Shown: piece by piece, positions 21,526-32,307 of the stretch | Position numbering within the stretch: position 1 is the first letter of the stretch | How the letters are laid out: every line of letters begins with the position of its first letter | From: Aporrectodea caliginosa | Taxonomy: Eukaryota > Annelida > Clitellata > Crassiclitellata > Lumbricidae | Reading direction: 5' to 3' | NCBI GenBank assembly: GCA_020284085.1 | Contig: JACEVL010000044.1 | Location: 290,001 to 354,000 of the forward strand | Length of the DNA stretch: 64,000 nt | The notes under the pieces: model-generated | Seen by the model: the letters and a program-made list of their open reading frames with translations, nothing else | The model's database searches: none | What the model was told of the DNA's origin: nothing | Made by a program: the position numbers and the translations under genes

Positions 21526-21790
21526 AGCCTGCAGCCTAACGACGAAGACGACTACGACGATGCAACTGATGACGATACAATGACGTAAGCTGGGTCGAGT
21601 CCGTCATAGCTGTGGATGGCGTGCAGGTGACTGCTCGGTGGTCTTTGGTTCTGTGCCAGTCAACGGGAACATGAATCACGTGACTGATAATAGCTTACAG
21701 TAAATTCAGCAACGCGCGATATCTTTGGGATGAATAAATTACTAACAATGCAAAAACAATACGATGATAGTCTATACATATTGTATTGTA
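21526..21790. other. Unassigned sequence
   Basis: Nothing recognised. Confidence 0.3.
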
Positions 21791-21990
21791 TTGTATTTGT
21801 TAATTTATATAGCGCCGCTCACAGTAGTGGCCATTCAGCAGCGCTCCCAGTGCGATAACCCTTAGAGAAGAAGGTTTTGAGGAGCGATAAGGATGTCGGA
21901 AGAGACCCAGAAAGAATGGTAACACGTAGAGAGGACGGAAGGGCATTCCATGGGGAGGGCCCAGTGGTGGCAAAAGATCTAGTTTGGGCA
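21778..21990 (-). mobile_element. LINE 3' end with AATAC tail
   Basis: The minus strand encodes PSPWNALPSSLRV after a frame shift, the LINE C-terminal WN.LP motif. It then ends with GGGAGCGCTGCTGAATGG, GGCGCTATATAAATTAAC and an AATACAATAC tail. It is strongly 5'-truncated. Confidence 0.7.
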
Positions 21991-21999
21991 TAATGGTTT

Positions 22000-23105
22000 A
22001 CTCGCGTGGCTGGCAGCAGTCCGATCCTTGAAAAACTGTGTTCTAGGCAGGTCTATTAATAGATTTACCGCGCATTACGTCATTGATTGACAGTACTGTA
22101 GACTGTAGTCATTTATGTATGTATGGAGCAGAAATCTAGAACCAAATTGCTGCCCTGGCAGGATTTGAACCCCGACCACTCGACTGACAGTCCAGCCTGC
22201 GAACTACTATCGAGCACCTGTGGATTGCCTCCTTAAATCCTACACATATAAACACACACACCGATTTGTTGACATTCAGTGTTTTCGAGAGGAAAGTCCA
22301 ACATCAATAGCACCACACGAAAGTAGAGATAAATCATAATATATTTTAATAATAATATATTTTAATAATATGTTTTCGTTTAATATTTTTAAACCGACAA
22401 TTACGCAGTATGATTACAATTCAGTATGAACGGATGGTCACAAGTTATTACTGTATTACAGGAGTCGAATTTAACTATGCGGCAGCCATGCAAGGCGCCC
22501 ATCACGTCCTACATGTAATTTTTTTTACAAACGCGCCATCTCGCAAATGATAGGCTGAGTGAACTTTTGGGGAGGGTACGGCAGGCGCGGATTTAGAGGG
22601 GGCGGAGCCGGCGTACGCCCCCCTAAACCTGCAGCAAATGTTCTCAAACTAAACTGACCTAAAACTAATATAACTGCAATTTGGGAATAGGATGTTTGAA
22701 GTAGCTGGACCGGCAGAATGGAGCTCTCTTACCGGAGCTCTCTTACCTACTTACCTGAGTTGCTGCGCAGACGTTGCCCACGTGACCAATGACTTTTGCC
22801 GTGACGTCATTCACAAAGTTCATGTGCAGACAAAATTTACGTAAATAGAAATTGGTCAATTTAAAAATATGTCGAGTGGTCCGCGTCAAAACGTCAAAAC
22901 AAGCAGTTTTATCATTCGCGAATAAGCCGACTGCCGTTGGTAAGACATAGGCCTATCTTAGGCCTAAATCTCAAAAGATGGCATGTGATTATAATTTTGA
23001 AATTCGTCGTGCTGATTCTAGCCGCCGAAAGCGTTCAGCTGCCGATATTATGGACAAAAGCAAATCAAGGATATAGAACTAGGCCTACTCATATAATCAT
23101 TCTCT
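22000..23105. other. Unassigned sequence with a hAT-like end
   Basis: At 22572-22625 the words CAGGCGCGGATTTAGAGG and CCCCCTAAACCTGC look like a solo hAT terminus. The rest is not recognised. Confidence 0.35.
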
Positions 23106-23111
23106 TAACGC

Positions 23112-23492
23112 TACTAAAATGGCAGAGACAGCTGGCGCTGCACCAAGAATATGCTCAAAACAGATTCACCGAAGCAACACACCCGCTGCAACGCCAGATG
23201 AACATTTCAAACGAAACATTTAGACTATCTTCCATTTCTGGACAGTCTACTTCAGCAGTTTAGCCTACGATTTGGAGATCTTGCGAAACAAGCAATTCGT
23301 GGTCTAAGTCTCATTCCATCTAATGTTTCAAACATCGACGCACTCACTGCTGATGGTATACTTCATTACTATCATGATGACCTGCCTTCGCCGGATTCGT
23401 TTCATCAAGAGTTAAAGCTTTGACAGCAGATGTGGAGAAACGCTGACAGCACACCAAGCACCCTGTCGGACACCCTCGCTGACAGCCGCTCC
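23112..23492 (+). pseudogene. hAT transposase, upstream part of a split gene
   Basis: The plus strand reads AGAAPRICSKQIHRSNTP, TPDEHFKRNI, then in another frame RFGDLAKQAIRGLSLIPSNV and YYHDDLPSPDSFHQELKL. It ends in DTLADSRS. This is the central part of hAT transposases of the 52-kDa-repressor (THAP0-like) group. There are internal stops and frameshifts. The gene stops at a hAT-type terminus at 23493, and its C-terminal part is found 8.8 kb away at 32308-32585 in the matching frame. Confidence 0.8.
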
Positions 23493-23583
23493 CAGGGGCG
23501 GACTGGGCTGAGAATTAATACCGGGAAACAGTTCCTCTAAAAGGGCCCGATCACGCGTGGGTGATTGGGGTCGTATAGCCTAA

Positions 23584-23810
23584 GTAATAATAATAATAAT
23601 AATCTTTTCTTTATTGAAGTGCGTGACAACTGCACTGCGCTGTACATTTACATGTTATGCAATTTAAATCTTAACTACTAACAGAACAGACAACCTGCAA
23701 TACACGGCGCTAATAGCAGCCTACAAAGCATATCCGCCCTAACGGGGGCTCGAACTCGGTACCTCTCGGTCTCTGTGCCAGATGTTATCCAATGCGCTAT
23801 CGGGCCCCCC
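23584..23810 (-). mobile_element. tRNA-derived SINE (family 2), full length
   Basis: On the minus strand it begins GGGCCCGATAGCGCATTGG (A-box-like), and GAGTTCGAGCCCCCG serves as B box. It then has GGCTGCTATTAGCGCCG, a body with GTAAATGTACAGCGCAG, and a terminal TAAAGAAAAGATTATT leading into an ATT tail. A second copy is at 59401-59615 with the same layout, so the boundaries are well defined. Confidence 0.85.
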
Positions 23811-24403
23811 AAGTCGGTTGTATCAGGCTAACAGTGACACCGTTACTAATGCTACGAAAACAAGTAATAGTATATATTCAACAGTGTGTCGACCTTTGAA
23901 CTCCTATGAATATTGCTCGACGATTCGTTGGTCAGTAGCGAGTCGGTTCAGGAAATCATGAAATGAGTCTATAGACTATTATAGTAGCAGCATCCTAGCA
24001 AAGACTTGTGGTAAAATTCGTGGCTCGGGTCTGTCCGTCTACACTCTGTTGCAGGGTTTGAATTGTTAAATTTGAGCTGAGGGGTTGAAAAATTGGTGAT
24101 GTCCGGATGTCCAGACCAGAATTTCTTTAAAAACTGGAACCAGTAGGCCTATACGTAAATTGTAGTGGGTGTGATTGTTCGTACTTGATCCTTAGCTGTG
24201 TCAAAAATTGAACAATGAAGAATACAGTAGCCTACTTTTATTGGAAAACGTTTGAGTGTTATATTAAGATTAATATAGCTAATAGCAAAAATGACTGAAC
24301 CACTGAAGTGGCCATGGTATGACCGTATGAATGAAAACAAAGGGGAAAACTAATTGATATTTTCATTTTTTAATTAATCAAATAATTACGAACTATGACT
24401 GGA

Positions 24404-24688
24404 TCATTCAGCTGTCCTTGGGAAGCATGTAGCTTTGTGCAGGGCACTATGTTTGCCCGACTTCAACCAACTAACATACTTCTCAGCATTCCATAAGGCG
24501 AGAGGTCGACCATTTACACCAATCATTAGTAGGCCTAAGTCATTTACAGATGTAACGATCAACCCGTTTCTTTTAGACGTGTTATAGAGATGCATTTGAC
24601 TGAATACTCTCTCACAATCAGCTGAAGAAAAAGGCATTACCTTTAACAGTGATATCAAACTATAACTGGTTGTCTTACATTGCACCAT
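24404..24688 (-). pseudogene. hAT transposase C-terminal domain
   Basis: The 95-residue open frame carries PFSSADCERVFSQMHLYNTS, KRNGL and NDLGLLMIGVNG, the hAT dimerisation-domain pattern (S-[SA]-x-[CE]-E-R-x-F-S-x-M...). It ends with a stop after FPRTAE. No upstream catalytic core is present. It lies 0.9-1.2 kb inside the left end of the 23493-32297 insertion and could be the remnant of that element's own transposase. Its sequence differs from the split hAT gene at 23.1/32.3 kb. Confidence 0.75.
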
Positions 24689-24854
24689 CTGTGTTATTTA
24701 ACTATACTAAGCATAGGCCCAATTCTGAATTTGCTAATTTTTATAATTCTAGCAATTTGCTGTTATTTATTTCAAGAACGTGAATTGATTTTGCAAATAC
24801 CAAATAGTCTTCTTTGCATAGCAGTTTAATCCAGTATGCGGATCTCCAATCCGA

Positions 24855-24955
24855 AAGCCAATCTGTTAATCGTAATCGTAATCGTAAACTCGATATTTCT
24901 ACAGCGCCCACAAAAGCGAAGTCGCGGGAACCAGCTTATTCACAGGCGCTTAACC
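24855..24955. mobile_element. Short interspersed repeat family D
   Basis: It contains AATCGTAAACTCGATATTTC, ACAGCGCCCACAAAAGCG and GGAACCAGCTTATTCACAGG. An essentially identical copy is at 52590-52675 and a diverged one at 43345-43400. The cause of mobility is not evident. Confidence 0.65.
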
Positions 24956-25018
24956 AAAACAGAATCGATAGGCAGGGGGTCAAAATCCAGATAGTCAGGC
25001 AGGCAGACAGTCAGACGG

Positions 25019-25867
25019 CTAAGGTGGATGATGCTTAGAGTTGAAATGGCGAGGAAGGTGAGGGGAAGAGAAGGAATCGGGATAGGATTTGTGAAAAAGC
25101 AGTGTTTTCAGTTTTGAGTGGAAGACCTGTGGAGAGATAGCAATTAGAGGTGAGGTTTTGGTGAGTTCATAGGATGGATCGGATATTTGTCGTAGCACAG
25201 GCGGGAGTTTGTTCCAAAGAGGCGGGACAGCTATGGCTATGGAACGATTTGCAAATTTAAGCGATGAGGTGACGGAAGGGCGGAGCAGTGTGAGGGTGGA
25301 AGATGAACGGGTTGAACGAAGAGGTTGGACCGAGAACAACTGACGGAGATACGAGGGCTGAGAGGATTGAAGTGCATTGTAGGTGAGGGATAGGACTTTA
25401 TATTCTATTCGTTCAGGAATTTTGAGCCAGTGGAGTGATTTCAAGACAGGTGTGATGTGGTGGTGTTTGGGGGTTTTGGTGACAGCACGGGCGAGGGCAT
25501 TCTGAATGGCTTGGATGCGATTAATTTGAGTGGTATCTATGTTGAGAAAGAGAGCATTGCAGTAATCTAATTTAGCGTGAACTATTGATGTGGCGATTGT
25601 TGATGAGGTTTTGAAGTCAAGCATAGGGCGGATTCTACGCAGGTCACGGATGTGCATGAAGCAAGAACGGGAAAGATGGGTGATGTGATCGGAAAAGCTA
25701 AGATTCTGGTCAAAAGTCACACCTAGGTTGCGGACAGGAGAATTTGCTATGAATGTGTGAGTGGATACAGAGTCAAGGCTGAGGGAAATAGAGGGATCTG
25801 GGATTTTCTTGAGTTGGTCACGGAGGCCTATAAGAATGAATTCAGTTTTAGAGGGGTTGAGGCACAA
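25019..25867 (-). pseudogene. LINE reverse transcriptase, C-terminal half (best copy)
   Basis: A 283-residue open frame reads MLCLNPSKTEFILIGL, then NLGVTFDQNLSFSDHI, CFMHIRDLRRIRPMLD, HAKLDYCNALFLNI, LHWLKIPERIEYKVLSLTYN, ANRSIAIAVPPLWNKLPP and FHSKLKTLLFHKSY. These are the thumb and C-terminal landmarks of CR1/L2-like non-LTR elements. The catalytic YADD part is absent here but is present at 31317-31512 in the same orientation, overlapping by the codons for MLCLN. The LINE was therefore split by an insertion. Confidence 0.85.
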
Positions 25868-25914
25868 CATGCTTAAAGTGTAAAGGAGGAGAAGTGCCTG
25901 GACGCCCCTTTACC

Positions 25915-26240
25915 AGGGGCGAACTACGGATGGTCCTGAAGCTGCTGGGAGCGTAGAAATGTCTGATGGAATAATTGCGAGCGCCGAAGGCGAGAAGCTG
26001 CGATTGCCGAAGGCAAGAAGCCCCTAACGACTAGGGGGTATGGGGAGCGTCGTAAGCTCCCCCATCGGGGTCTGGGGCGGAGCCCCAGAAGCCGACGCAA
26101 TTTTGAGCATATCGATGTTAAAATGGAGTACATTTTGGGCTTTAATTTACCTCAAATTTTTCACCAATGATTTCGATATAAAAGTACCTAAAACATCTAG
26201 ATCTGTGAAAAATTTGACTTTATTACATGAATAAACTGGA
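25915..26240. mobile_element. hAT family C copy (partial)
   Basis: It starts CAGGGGCGAACTACGG and contains GAGCGCCGAAGGCG, CATCGGGGTCTGGGGCGGAG and ATTTCGATATAAAAG, as in the 13818-14617 element. The right end is not seen. Confidence 0.65.
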
Positions 26241-26865
26241 CGTGACAAGGGTTTAAGAGAATTGAACGGAAAAGAGTAGAATAAGCTCTAGAACAGTGTT
26301 TGTCAAAACTAGGAAAATCGGCAGGGAGGAAGCCTGAACGGGTCAATTTTCTCAGAATACCGTTAAGGCGTTTATGTTCACCTACAGTGGCAAATCCCCA
26401 CCAAACAGAGGAGGCATAATTATTTAAAGTAGCCGTGCGGGGGTAGTAGCCCTAACAACGTTTCATGCATTTTGATAAACAAAACAGCCCACTCGATAAT
26501 CGATAGCCGGTTTTTCATTCTGACCATAAGGAAGATTAGTGAAGCTCTTAAAATCCTGGCATATTTATCTTGACACCGGTCGCATTTTATATTAAATATA
26601 TTTCACTGAACAATGTGAACATCAAGAGAATATAGGTCTATGTCAGGCATGGGCAACTTCTTTTAACAGAGGGTCACCCTTAGATTTTAAGGGCAGTTCA
26701 GGGGTCGTATGCCAATCTCGGGCTAATTTTTGCAGATTTGTTGCCCCAGATAAAACAATATTAATTTTAACTAATTATTGTAGAATAACCGCTAAAGTAC
26801 ATGAAGATGAATTTGAGGTCATATTGTGGATAGGCCATCATTTTAAGTTCATAGATGATAATCAG

Positions 26866-27126
26866 CAGTGTTTTTTTCAGCCGGAGCGGTCCGGAACGGC
26901 GTTCCGGTACCTTTTTTCAGCCATTAAAAAATAATTTGATTTATTTAATTTTTTAATACAAAATCATATAAAATTATTTATAAACTTTAATTTAATGTAA
27001 GTACTTTCAGTGTTTATTGATACTGATATAATTATATGAAACAGAAATATTAGCATAAACTGTGCCCCTATGATTGTTCTGAATTTGTTGAGTTCCGGAA
27101 CCTTTTTTTCTAGAAAAAAAGCACTG
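26866..27126. mobile_element. Small hAT element with 8-bp target duplication
   Basis: A 261-bp element with ends CAGTGTTTTTTTC and GAAAAAAAGCACTG, flanked by ATAATCAG at 26858-26865 and 27127-27134. Near the left end a GGAACGGCGTTCC palindrome occurs. A related palindrome-bearing fragment lies near 50120-50155. There is no coding region. Confidence 0.85.
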
Positions 27127-27134
27127 ATAATCAG

Positions 27135-27299
27135 TCAGTCTTCATTAGGTTAATGATTTAATTAAACATAATAGTTCGATAGTCAATTCACATAATGTAG
27201 TGGCCTACATGTATCTTCAAGTTTGTGATAGTATTTATGGCTCGAAGTGGCGTAACCAAGGTTTCCCAAAAATTACGCAATTTGGAGGTCTGTCAGTGC
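27135..27299. other. Spacer between hAT element and array
   Basis: AGTGGCGTAACCAAGG near 27247 resembles a hAT terminus. Nothing else is seen. Confidence 0.3.
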
Positions 27300-29280
27300 C
27301 TTTAGAAAGGCGACATCATCCAGCACCTCTTCACAGGCGAGATCTTTCAGCGCCTCTTCACAGGCGAAGATCTTTCAGCGCCTCTTCACAGGCGAATTCT
27401 TTCAGCGCCTCTTCACAGGCGAGATCTTTCAGCGCCTCTTCACTGACGAGATCTTTCAGCGCCTCTTCACAGGCGAGATCTTTCAGCGCCTCTTCACAGG
27501 CGAATTCTTTCAGCGCCTCTTCACAGGCGAGATCTTTCAGCGCCTCTTCACAGGCGAGATCTTTCAAGCGCCTCTTCACAGGCAGGAATTCTTTCAGCGC
27601 CTCTTCACAGGCGAGATCTTTCAGCGCCTCTTCACAGGCGAATTCTTTCAGCGCCTCTTCACAGGCGAATTCTTTCAGCGCCTCTTCACAGGCGAGATCT
27701 TTCAGCGCCTCTTCACTGACGAGATCTTTCAGCGCCTCTTCACAGGCGAATTCTTTCAGCGCCTCTTCACAGGCGAGATCTTTCAGCGCCTCTTCACTGA
27801 CGAGATCTTTCAGCGCCTCTTCACAGGCGAATTCTTTCAGCGCCTCTTCACAGGCGAATTCTTTCAGCGCCTCTTCACAGGCGAGATCTTTCAGCGCCTC
27901 TTCACTGACGAGATCTTTCAGCGCCTCTTCACAGGCGAATTCTTTCAGCGCCTCTTCACAGGCGAAATTCTTTCAGCGCCTCTTCACAGGCGAATTCTTC
28001 ACAGGCGAATTCTTTCAGCGCCTCTTCACAGGCGAATTCTTTCAGCGCCTCTTCACAGGCGAGATCTTTCAGCGCCTCTTCACAGGCGAATTCTTTCAGC
28101 GCCTCTTCACAGGCGAGATCAGGTCTGTCAGTGCCTTATGAAAGGCGACATCATCCAGCACCTCTTCACAGGCAAGATCTTTCAGGCCTCTTCACAGGCG
28201 CTGAATGATCTCGCCTCTTCACAGGCGAGGTCTGTCAGTGCCTTAAGTAAGGCGTCATCATCCAGCGCCTCTTCACAGACGAGATCTTTCAGCGCCTCTT
28301 CACAGGCGAGATCTTTCAGCGCCTCTTCACAGGCGAGATCTTTCAGGCCTTTTCACAGGCGAGGTCTGTCAGTGCCTTAAGAAAGGCGACATCATCCAGC
28401 ACCTCTTCACAGGCGAGATCTTTCAGCGCCTCTTCACAGACGAGATCTTTCAGCGCCTCTTCACAGAAGAGATCTTTCAGCGCCTCTTCACAGGCGAGAT
28501 CTTTCAGCGCCTCTTCACTGACGAGATCTTTCAGCGCCTCTTCACAGACGAGATCTTTCAGCGCCTCTTCACAGGCGAATTCTTTCAGCGCCTCTTCACA
28601 GGCGAGATCTTTCAGCGCCTCTTCACAGACGAGATCTTTCTGCGCCTCTTCACAGGCGAGGTCTGTCAGTGCCTTATGATAGGCGACATCATCCAGCACC
28701 TCTTCACAGGCAAGATCTTTCAGGCCTCTTCACAGGCGCTGAAAGATCTCGCCTCTTCACAGGCGAGGTCTGTCAGTGCCTTAAGTAAGGCGTCATCATC
28801 CAGCGCCTCTTCACAGACGAGATCTTTCAGCGCCTCTTCACGGGCGAGATCTTTCAGCGCCTCTTCACAGGCGAGGTCTTTCAGCGCCTCTTCACAGGCG
28901 AGATCTTTCAGCGCCTCTTCACAGGCGAGATCTTTCAGGCCTTTTCACAGGCGAGGTCTGTCAGTGCCTTAAGAAAGGCGACATCATCCAGCGCCTCTTC
29001 ACAGACGAGATCTTTCAGCGACTCTTCACAGGCGAGATCTTTCAGCGCCTCTTCACAGACGAGATCTTTTAGCGCCTCTTCACAGACGAGATCTTTCAGC
29101 GCCTCTTCACAGACGAGATCTTTCAGCGCCTCTTCACAGACGAGATCTTTTCAGCGCCTCTTCACAGACGAGATCTTTTAGCGCCTCTTCACAGACGAGA
29201 TCTTTCAGCGCCTCTTCACAGACGAGATCTTTTAGCGCCTCTTCACAGACGAGATCTTTCAGCGCCTCTTCAAAGGACGA
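27300..29280. repeat. 27-bp tandem array with higher-order structure
   Basis: The unit is CTTTCAGCGCCTCTTCACAG plus GCGAGAT or GCGAATT, repeated about 70 times. Main variants carry AGATCT, GAATTC, or CACTGACGAGATC. A longer block with GGTCTGTCAGTGCC and GGCGACATCATCCAGC recurs at about 27288, 28123, 28230, 28364, 28661, 28767 and 28958. Two units (about 28196 and 28735) are inverted. Because 27 is nine codons, frames stay open on both strands (SASSQARSF on plus, CEEALKDLA on minus). I have no evidence that either is translated. Confidence 0.95.
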
Positions 29281-31195
29281 AACATGATCTCTCATTTATC
29301 AAGCAGAAACGCAGCCAAAATTCGCAAATTATAGCAAAAAATCGCAAATCTGCTATCTTCGGACCCACGGACCTATTACCCTACCACAAGAAAGCTGTGC
29401 GGACAATGAGTCAATGACGATGACGTCATCAACAATCAGACGGGCGGAAATACCGTCTATTCGATTATTATTATCGCATCGCTCACTCTGCTTTAGACTC
29501 GTTAATAATAACAATAACAATATTGTTATGACTAATAATTAATAAAAAATAATAATATTATTATTTTTATTATTATTTTTATTATTAATATCATTATTAG
29601 TATTAATAATGGCAATAGTTAAGTAAGTAAGTAAGCATATTCTTTACTAAGCCGGTTGCAGGAGAGCTGGCCACGCAGGTATACCGCTCATTTTGAATCA
29701 ACGGACTTGTGTACTGGGCTTTGCGTGGACCAGATGACATTAGCTTACGATGATTTAAACTAGTGTCGGTCTGTGATCGAAATTTCAGAAGTGTCACGAA
29801 ATTTGCAGAGTCTTTCACTAGGCCTACTTGTATGTCCGCGAAGGGAAATGTTTTGCTGACCGTATACAATAACAAAGTCTGCACAATAGAAATTGAACGA
29901 ATAATAGTAATCTAGAATGTCAAAATGTAATCTAAATGGTTAAAAAATGTTGAGAGCGGTTAAAATCTTTACGCAGTTGCGTAATTGCGTAATGCTAGTT
30001 ACGCGCATGTATGCATGGCTCGAAGATGCCTAGGTTAGCTTACTTAAACCAGCATCATTAAATTACTAACTAATATTTCTAATTTTATGACCTATAACTA
30101 TCCACCCCTCCCAAAACTTGTTCTCAGGTGTCCGTATTTACTGCACTTGAGTTAGAAACTTATTAGCGGCTAGTCATGGCCATATAATAACTATAATTAC
30201 TAATTTTACTACTATAGTCTACATACATTTCTTTTATATTCTACCGAACGGACGGCGTTAGAGCGTCCTACGTGATTTTTTAATTGGCAAAAAAATAACA
30301 TCTTTATAAATATTCATAACTTCTTAAATTTTACACCAATCTATTTACCTTTTTCAGTAGGCCTACATGATCTCTTCCAGAACGAAAACAAGTCTGCCCC
30401 AGGTGGAGCAACTGATCTTTTCAATTTTTCGTCGATGATCCACCAGACATCATTCACTAGCAGACTAATTGTAGTAACTAGAACAACACTAGGCCTACAC
30501 GTTTCGTCGTTTCGCAACTTGAATTACAACTTCAGTTAGATTTTATACGTGCTATGCAGTCTAGGGTAGTACCAGTGGCCTGGAAGTATTTTAAAGTTGT
30601 GTGAGCCAACCTCAACAAAGTACAGACCTAAGGTGGATAAAATTATATGTCTACATTGTCATTATATGGAGTGGCGTAACTTGGTATTTTCTTGCCCGGG
30701 CAACGACTGCAATCGGGCAACAACTGCAATCGGATATTAAACAACAAAATTAAAAACACATTCAATGATTTGATTAATTCCATTCCATAGATGCCTTCAG
30801 CCCACCCAGTGACCCAGACCTATACGGCAAAGTTGCGAGCGTATCACTGGAAAGGAATCTTTTATACTGGAACATTATACGGGCGTTTACCATACCCAAA
30901 TATAGCCTAGCTTAAAATTATAATTAATGAGTGTGGGGGTTTCAGAGACAGGAGAGACACGACACCATAGAGAAAAAGACAGACAGACAGACAGAGACAG
31001 AAAGTAAGGTTTAAGAGATACATGAGAGACCAGAGAGAGATAGACTCAGACAGAGAAAGAGGTTTAAGGGATAGGGCAGATAGACCAGAGATAGACAGAG
31101 AGACATAAACAGAATACATTATATAGGTGTGTCATTTCTTTGGTTTTGTTTCACAAAGGCTATTCTGTTATACACGTCGTAGAGGAATTAGTCTG
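29281..31195. other. Unassigned sequence
   Basis: It contains an AAT/ATT-rich stretch (29505-29610), a TAAG repeat (29618-29636) resembling a LINE or SINE tail, and a GACAGACAGAGA-rich stretch (30940-31100). No gene is supported. Confidence 0.4.
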
Positions 31196-31198
31196 TAG

Positions 31199-31316
31199 CA
31201 TGGACGCTGCATGGACGGCGTCCAGGCTGTGCTGGCCTAATAAGTGGCAGGACGGCGTCCAGCCTTGAAAATAAGTGCCTGGACGCCGTCCATGACCGTC
31301 CATGCACAGTTTTAGC
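31199..31316. repeat. GGACGGCGTCCAGG block, second copy
   Basis: It is almost identical to 9640-9776 and ends in the hAT-like terminus TTTTAGCCCTG. Confidence 0.75.
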
Positions 31317-31512
31317 CCTGGTTGAGGCACAACATGTTTGAAGTCATCCAGGAGGAGATTTGTTTTACCACACCAAGGAGATGATCTATGGAGTCGGCGA
31401 AGCTGCTGGGAGAGAATGAAATGAATAATTGGGTGTCGTCAGCGTATAGGTGATGGTCAACTGAGGATGCTTTGATGAGTGAGCTGAGTGGAGTAGTGTA
31501 AAGGATGAACAC
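31317..31512 (-). pseudogene. LINE reverse transcriptase, YADD part of a split copy
   Basis: The minus strand reads SSVDHHLYADDTQLFISFSP, then LLGVVKQISSWMTSNMLCLN. It contains the catalytic YADD box and the following helix. Its 3' edge (MLCLN) is the 5' edge of the 25019-25867 fragment. Upstream of 31512 the frame is lost. Confidence 0.8.
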
Positions 31513-32160
31513 GTAGGTCTGTAATATTATGCGTATCCAATACGCTGTGATTTGGGCTTAGAACTTCACATGTCGACTGTGCTAGAAATTTGAGATATAG
31601 AGCCTACTACAAACTCTTGAGGGATGAGCTGCCTGATAGGTAGAATGTGTGCCAATGTGACGACGGATTTGTTTAAGCCTGTGGGGTTTCATATCGAGGA
31701 TGACTCATTGACTATACATGCGTTTTATAAGTTGATGATTATTGCACTTTGGAACTTTTAGGTGCTCCCTCAGAGAGTGAGAGTCAATTCAAGCTCATGT
31801 TAATCTTCCGTGACCTGTTGATGCTGTCTGTCTACCCCTCCGGCCCCTCCTCACTTACAAAGACCTACGTTAAGATAGACAGAACAGCAATACGTGGGAA
31901 AGCACATTATTGGGGTTAGGAAAAGAACTAAACCTCGGCCAAGCCAGGCCCGTGGGCCGTGGCCCGTTCTGGCAGCACGCCATGATGGGTAGGTCTGGTC
32001 TGAGGGGCACCGATATGCAACCAGAAGGGGCGTGGGGGAGGGTTCGCCCCATGCATATGGCCTCATCCAGCCGATATTGTACAGATTACAATAAAGAATG
32101 TATTCTTTACATGCTAACCAGAGCCATGTAGATTACATGTGGCGTCATATGTTACCCGTC
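31513..32160. other. Unassigned sequence
   Basis: Inside the hAT-ended insertion. No motif is recognised. Confidence 0.35.
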
Positions 32161-32307
32161 TTTAGGCAAAAGACATGCAAGTAAGTAAGTGCAATTTAAC
32201 GTGCTGATCATAAGCATGGTCAGCCGATTTTAATTGAGCAGAGGCCGGGGGCCCACCGGGAAATTTCCCGGTTTCCCGGCGGGCCAGTCCGCCCCTGGCC
32301 CAGGCTG

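Larger units (their letters stand above)
25868..31316. mobile_element. Second hAT-ended insertion (5.4 kb) inside the LINE
   Basis: The left side begins CATGCTTAAAGTGTAAAG and the right side ends TTTTAGCCCTG, the inverted partners seen also at 7760 and 9776. The LINE sequence GTTGAGGCACAA occurs at both junctions (ending at 25867 and starting at 31317). The insertion carries a family-C hAT block, a small hAT element (26866-27126) and the 27-bp array. The duplication is not a clean 8-mer, so the exact edges are uncertain. Confidence 0.6.
23493..32297. mobile_element. hAT-ended 8.8-kb insertion with nested elements
   Basis: The left end CAGGGGCGGACTGG and the right end CCAGTCCGCCCCTG are exact inverted copies for 14 bases. 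The 8-mer GCCGCTCC borders the left end (23485-23492) and recurs at 32308-32315, ten bases past the right end. The hAT transposase broken at the left resumes there in frame. Contents include a SINE (23584-23810), a hAT C-terminal fragment (24404-24688) and a LINE split by a second insertion. The extra ten bases at the right, GCCCAGGCTG, are unexplained. The size far exceeds a normal hAT element and is accounted for by later insertions. Confidence 0.6.

Noticed and set aside
20592..21583. Ser/Pro/Leu-rich frames of about 300 residues
   Set aside because: Same artefact in the second polypyrimidine tract.
27200..28972. Long plus-strand open frames of SASSQARSF repeats as a structural protein gene
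   Set aside because: The frame comes from a 27-bp (nine-codon) array. It breaks at each one-base indel, has no splice or promoter context and is also open on the other strand. Kept as a repeat.
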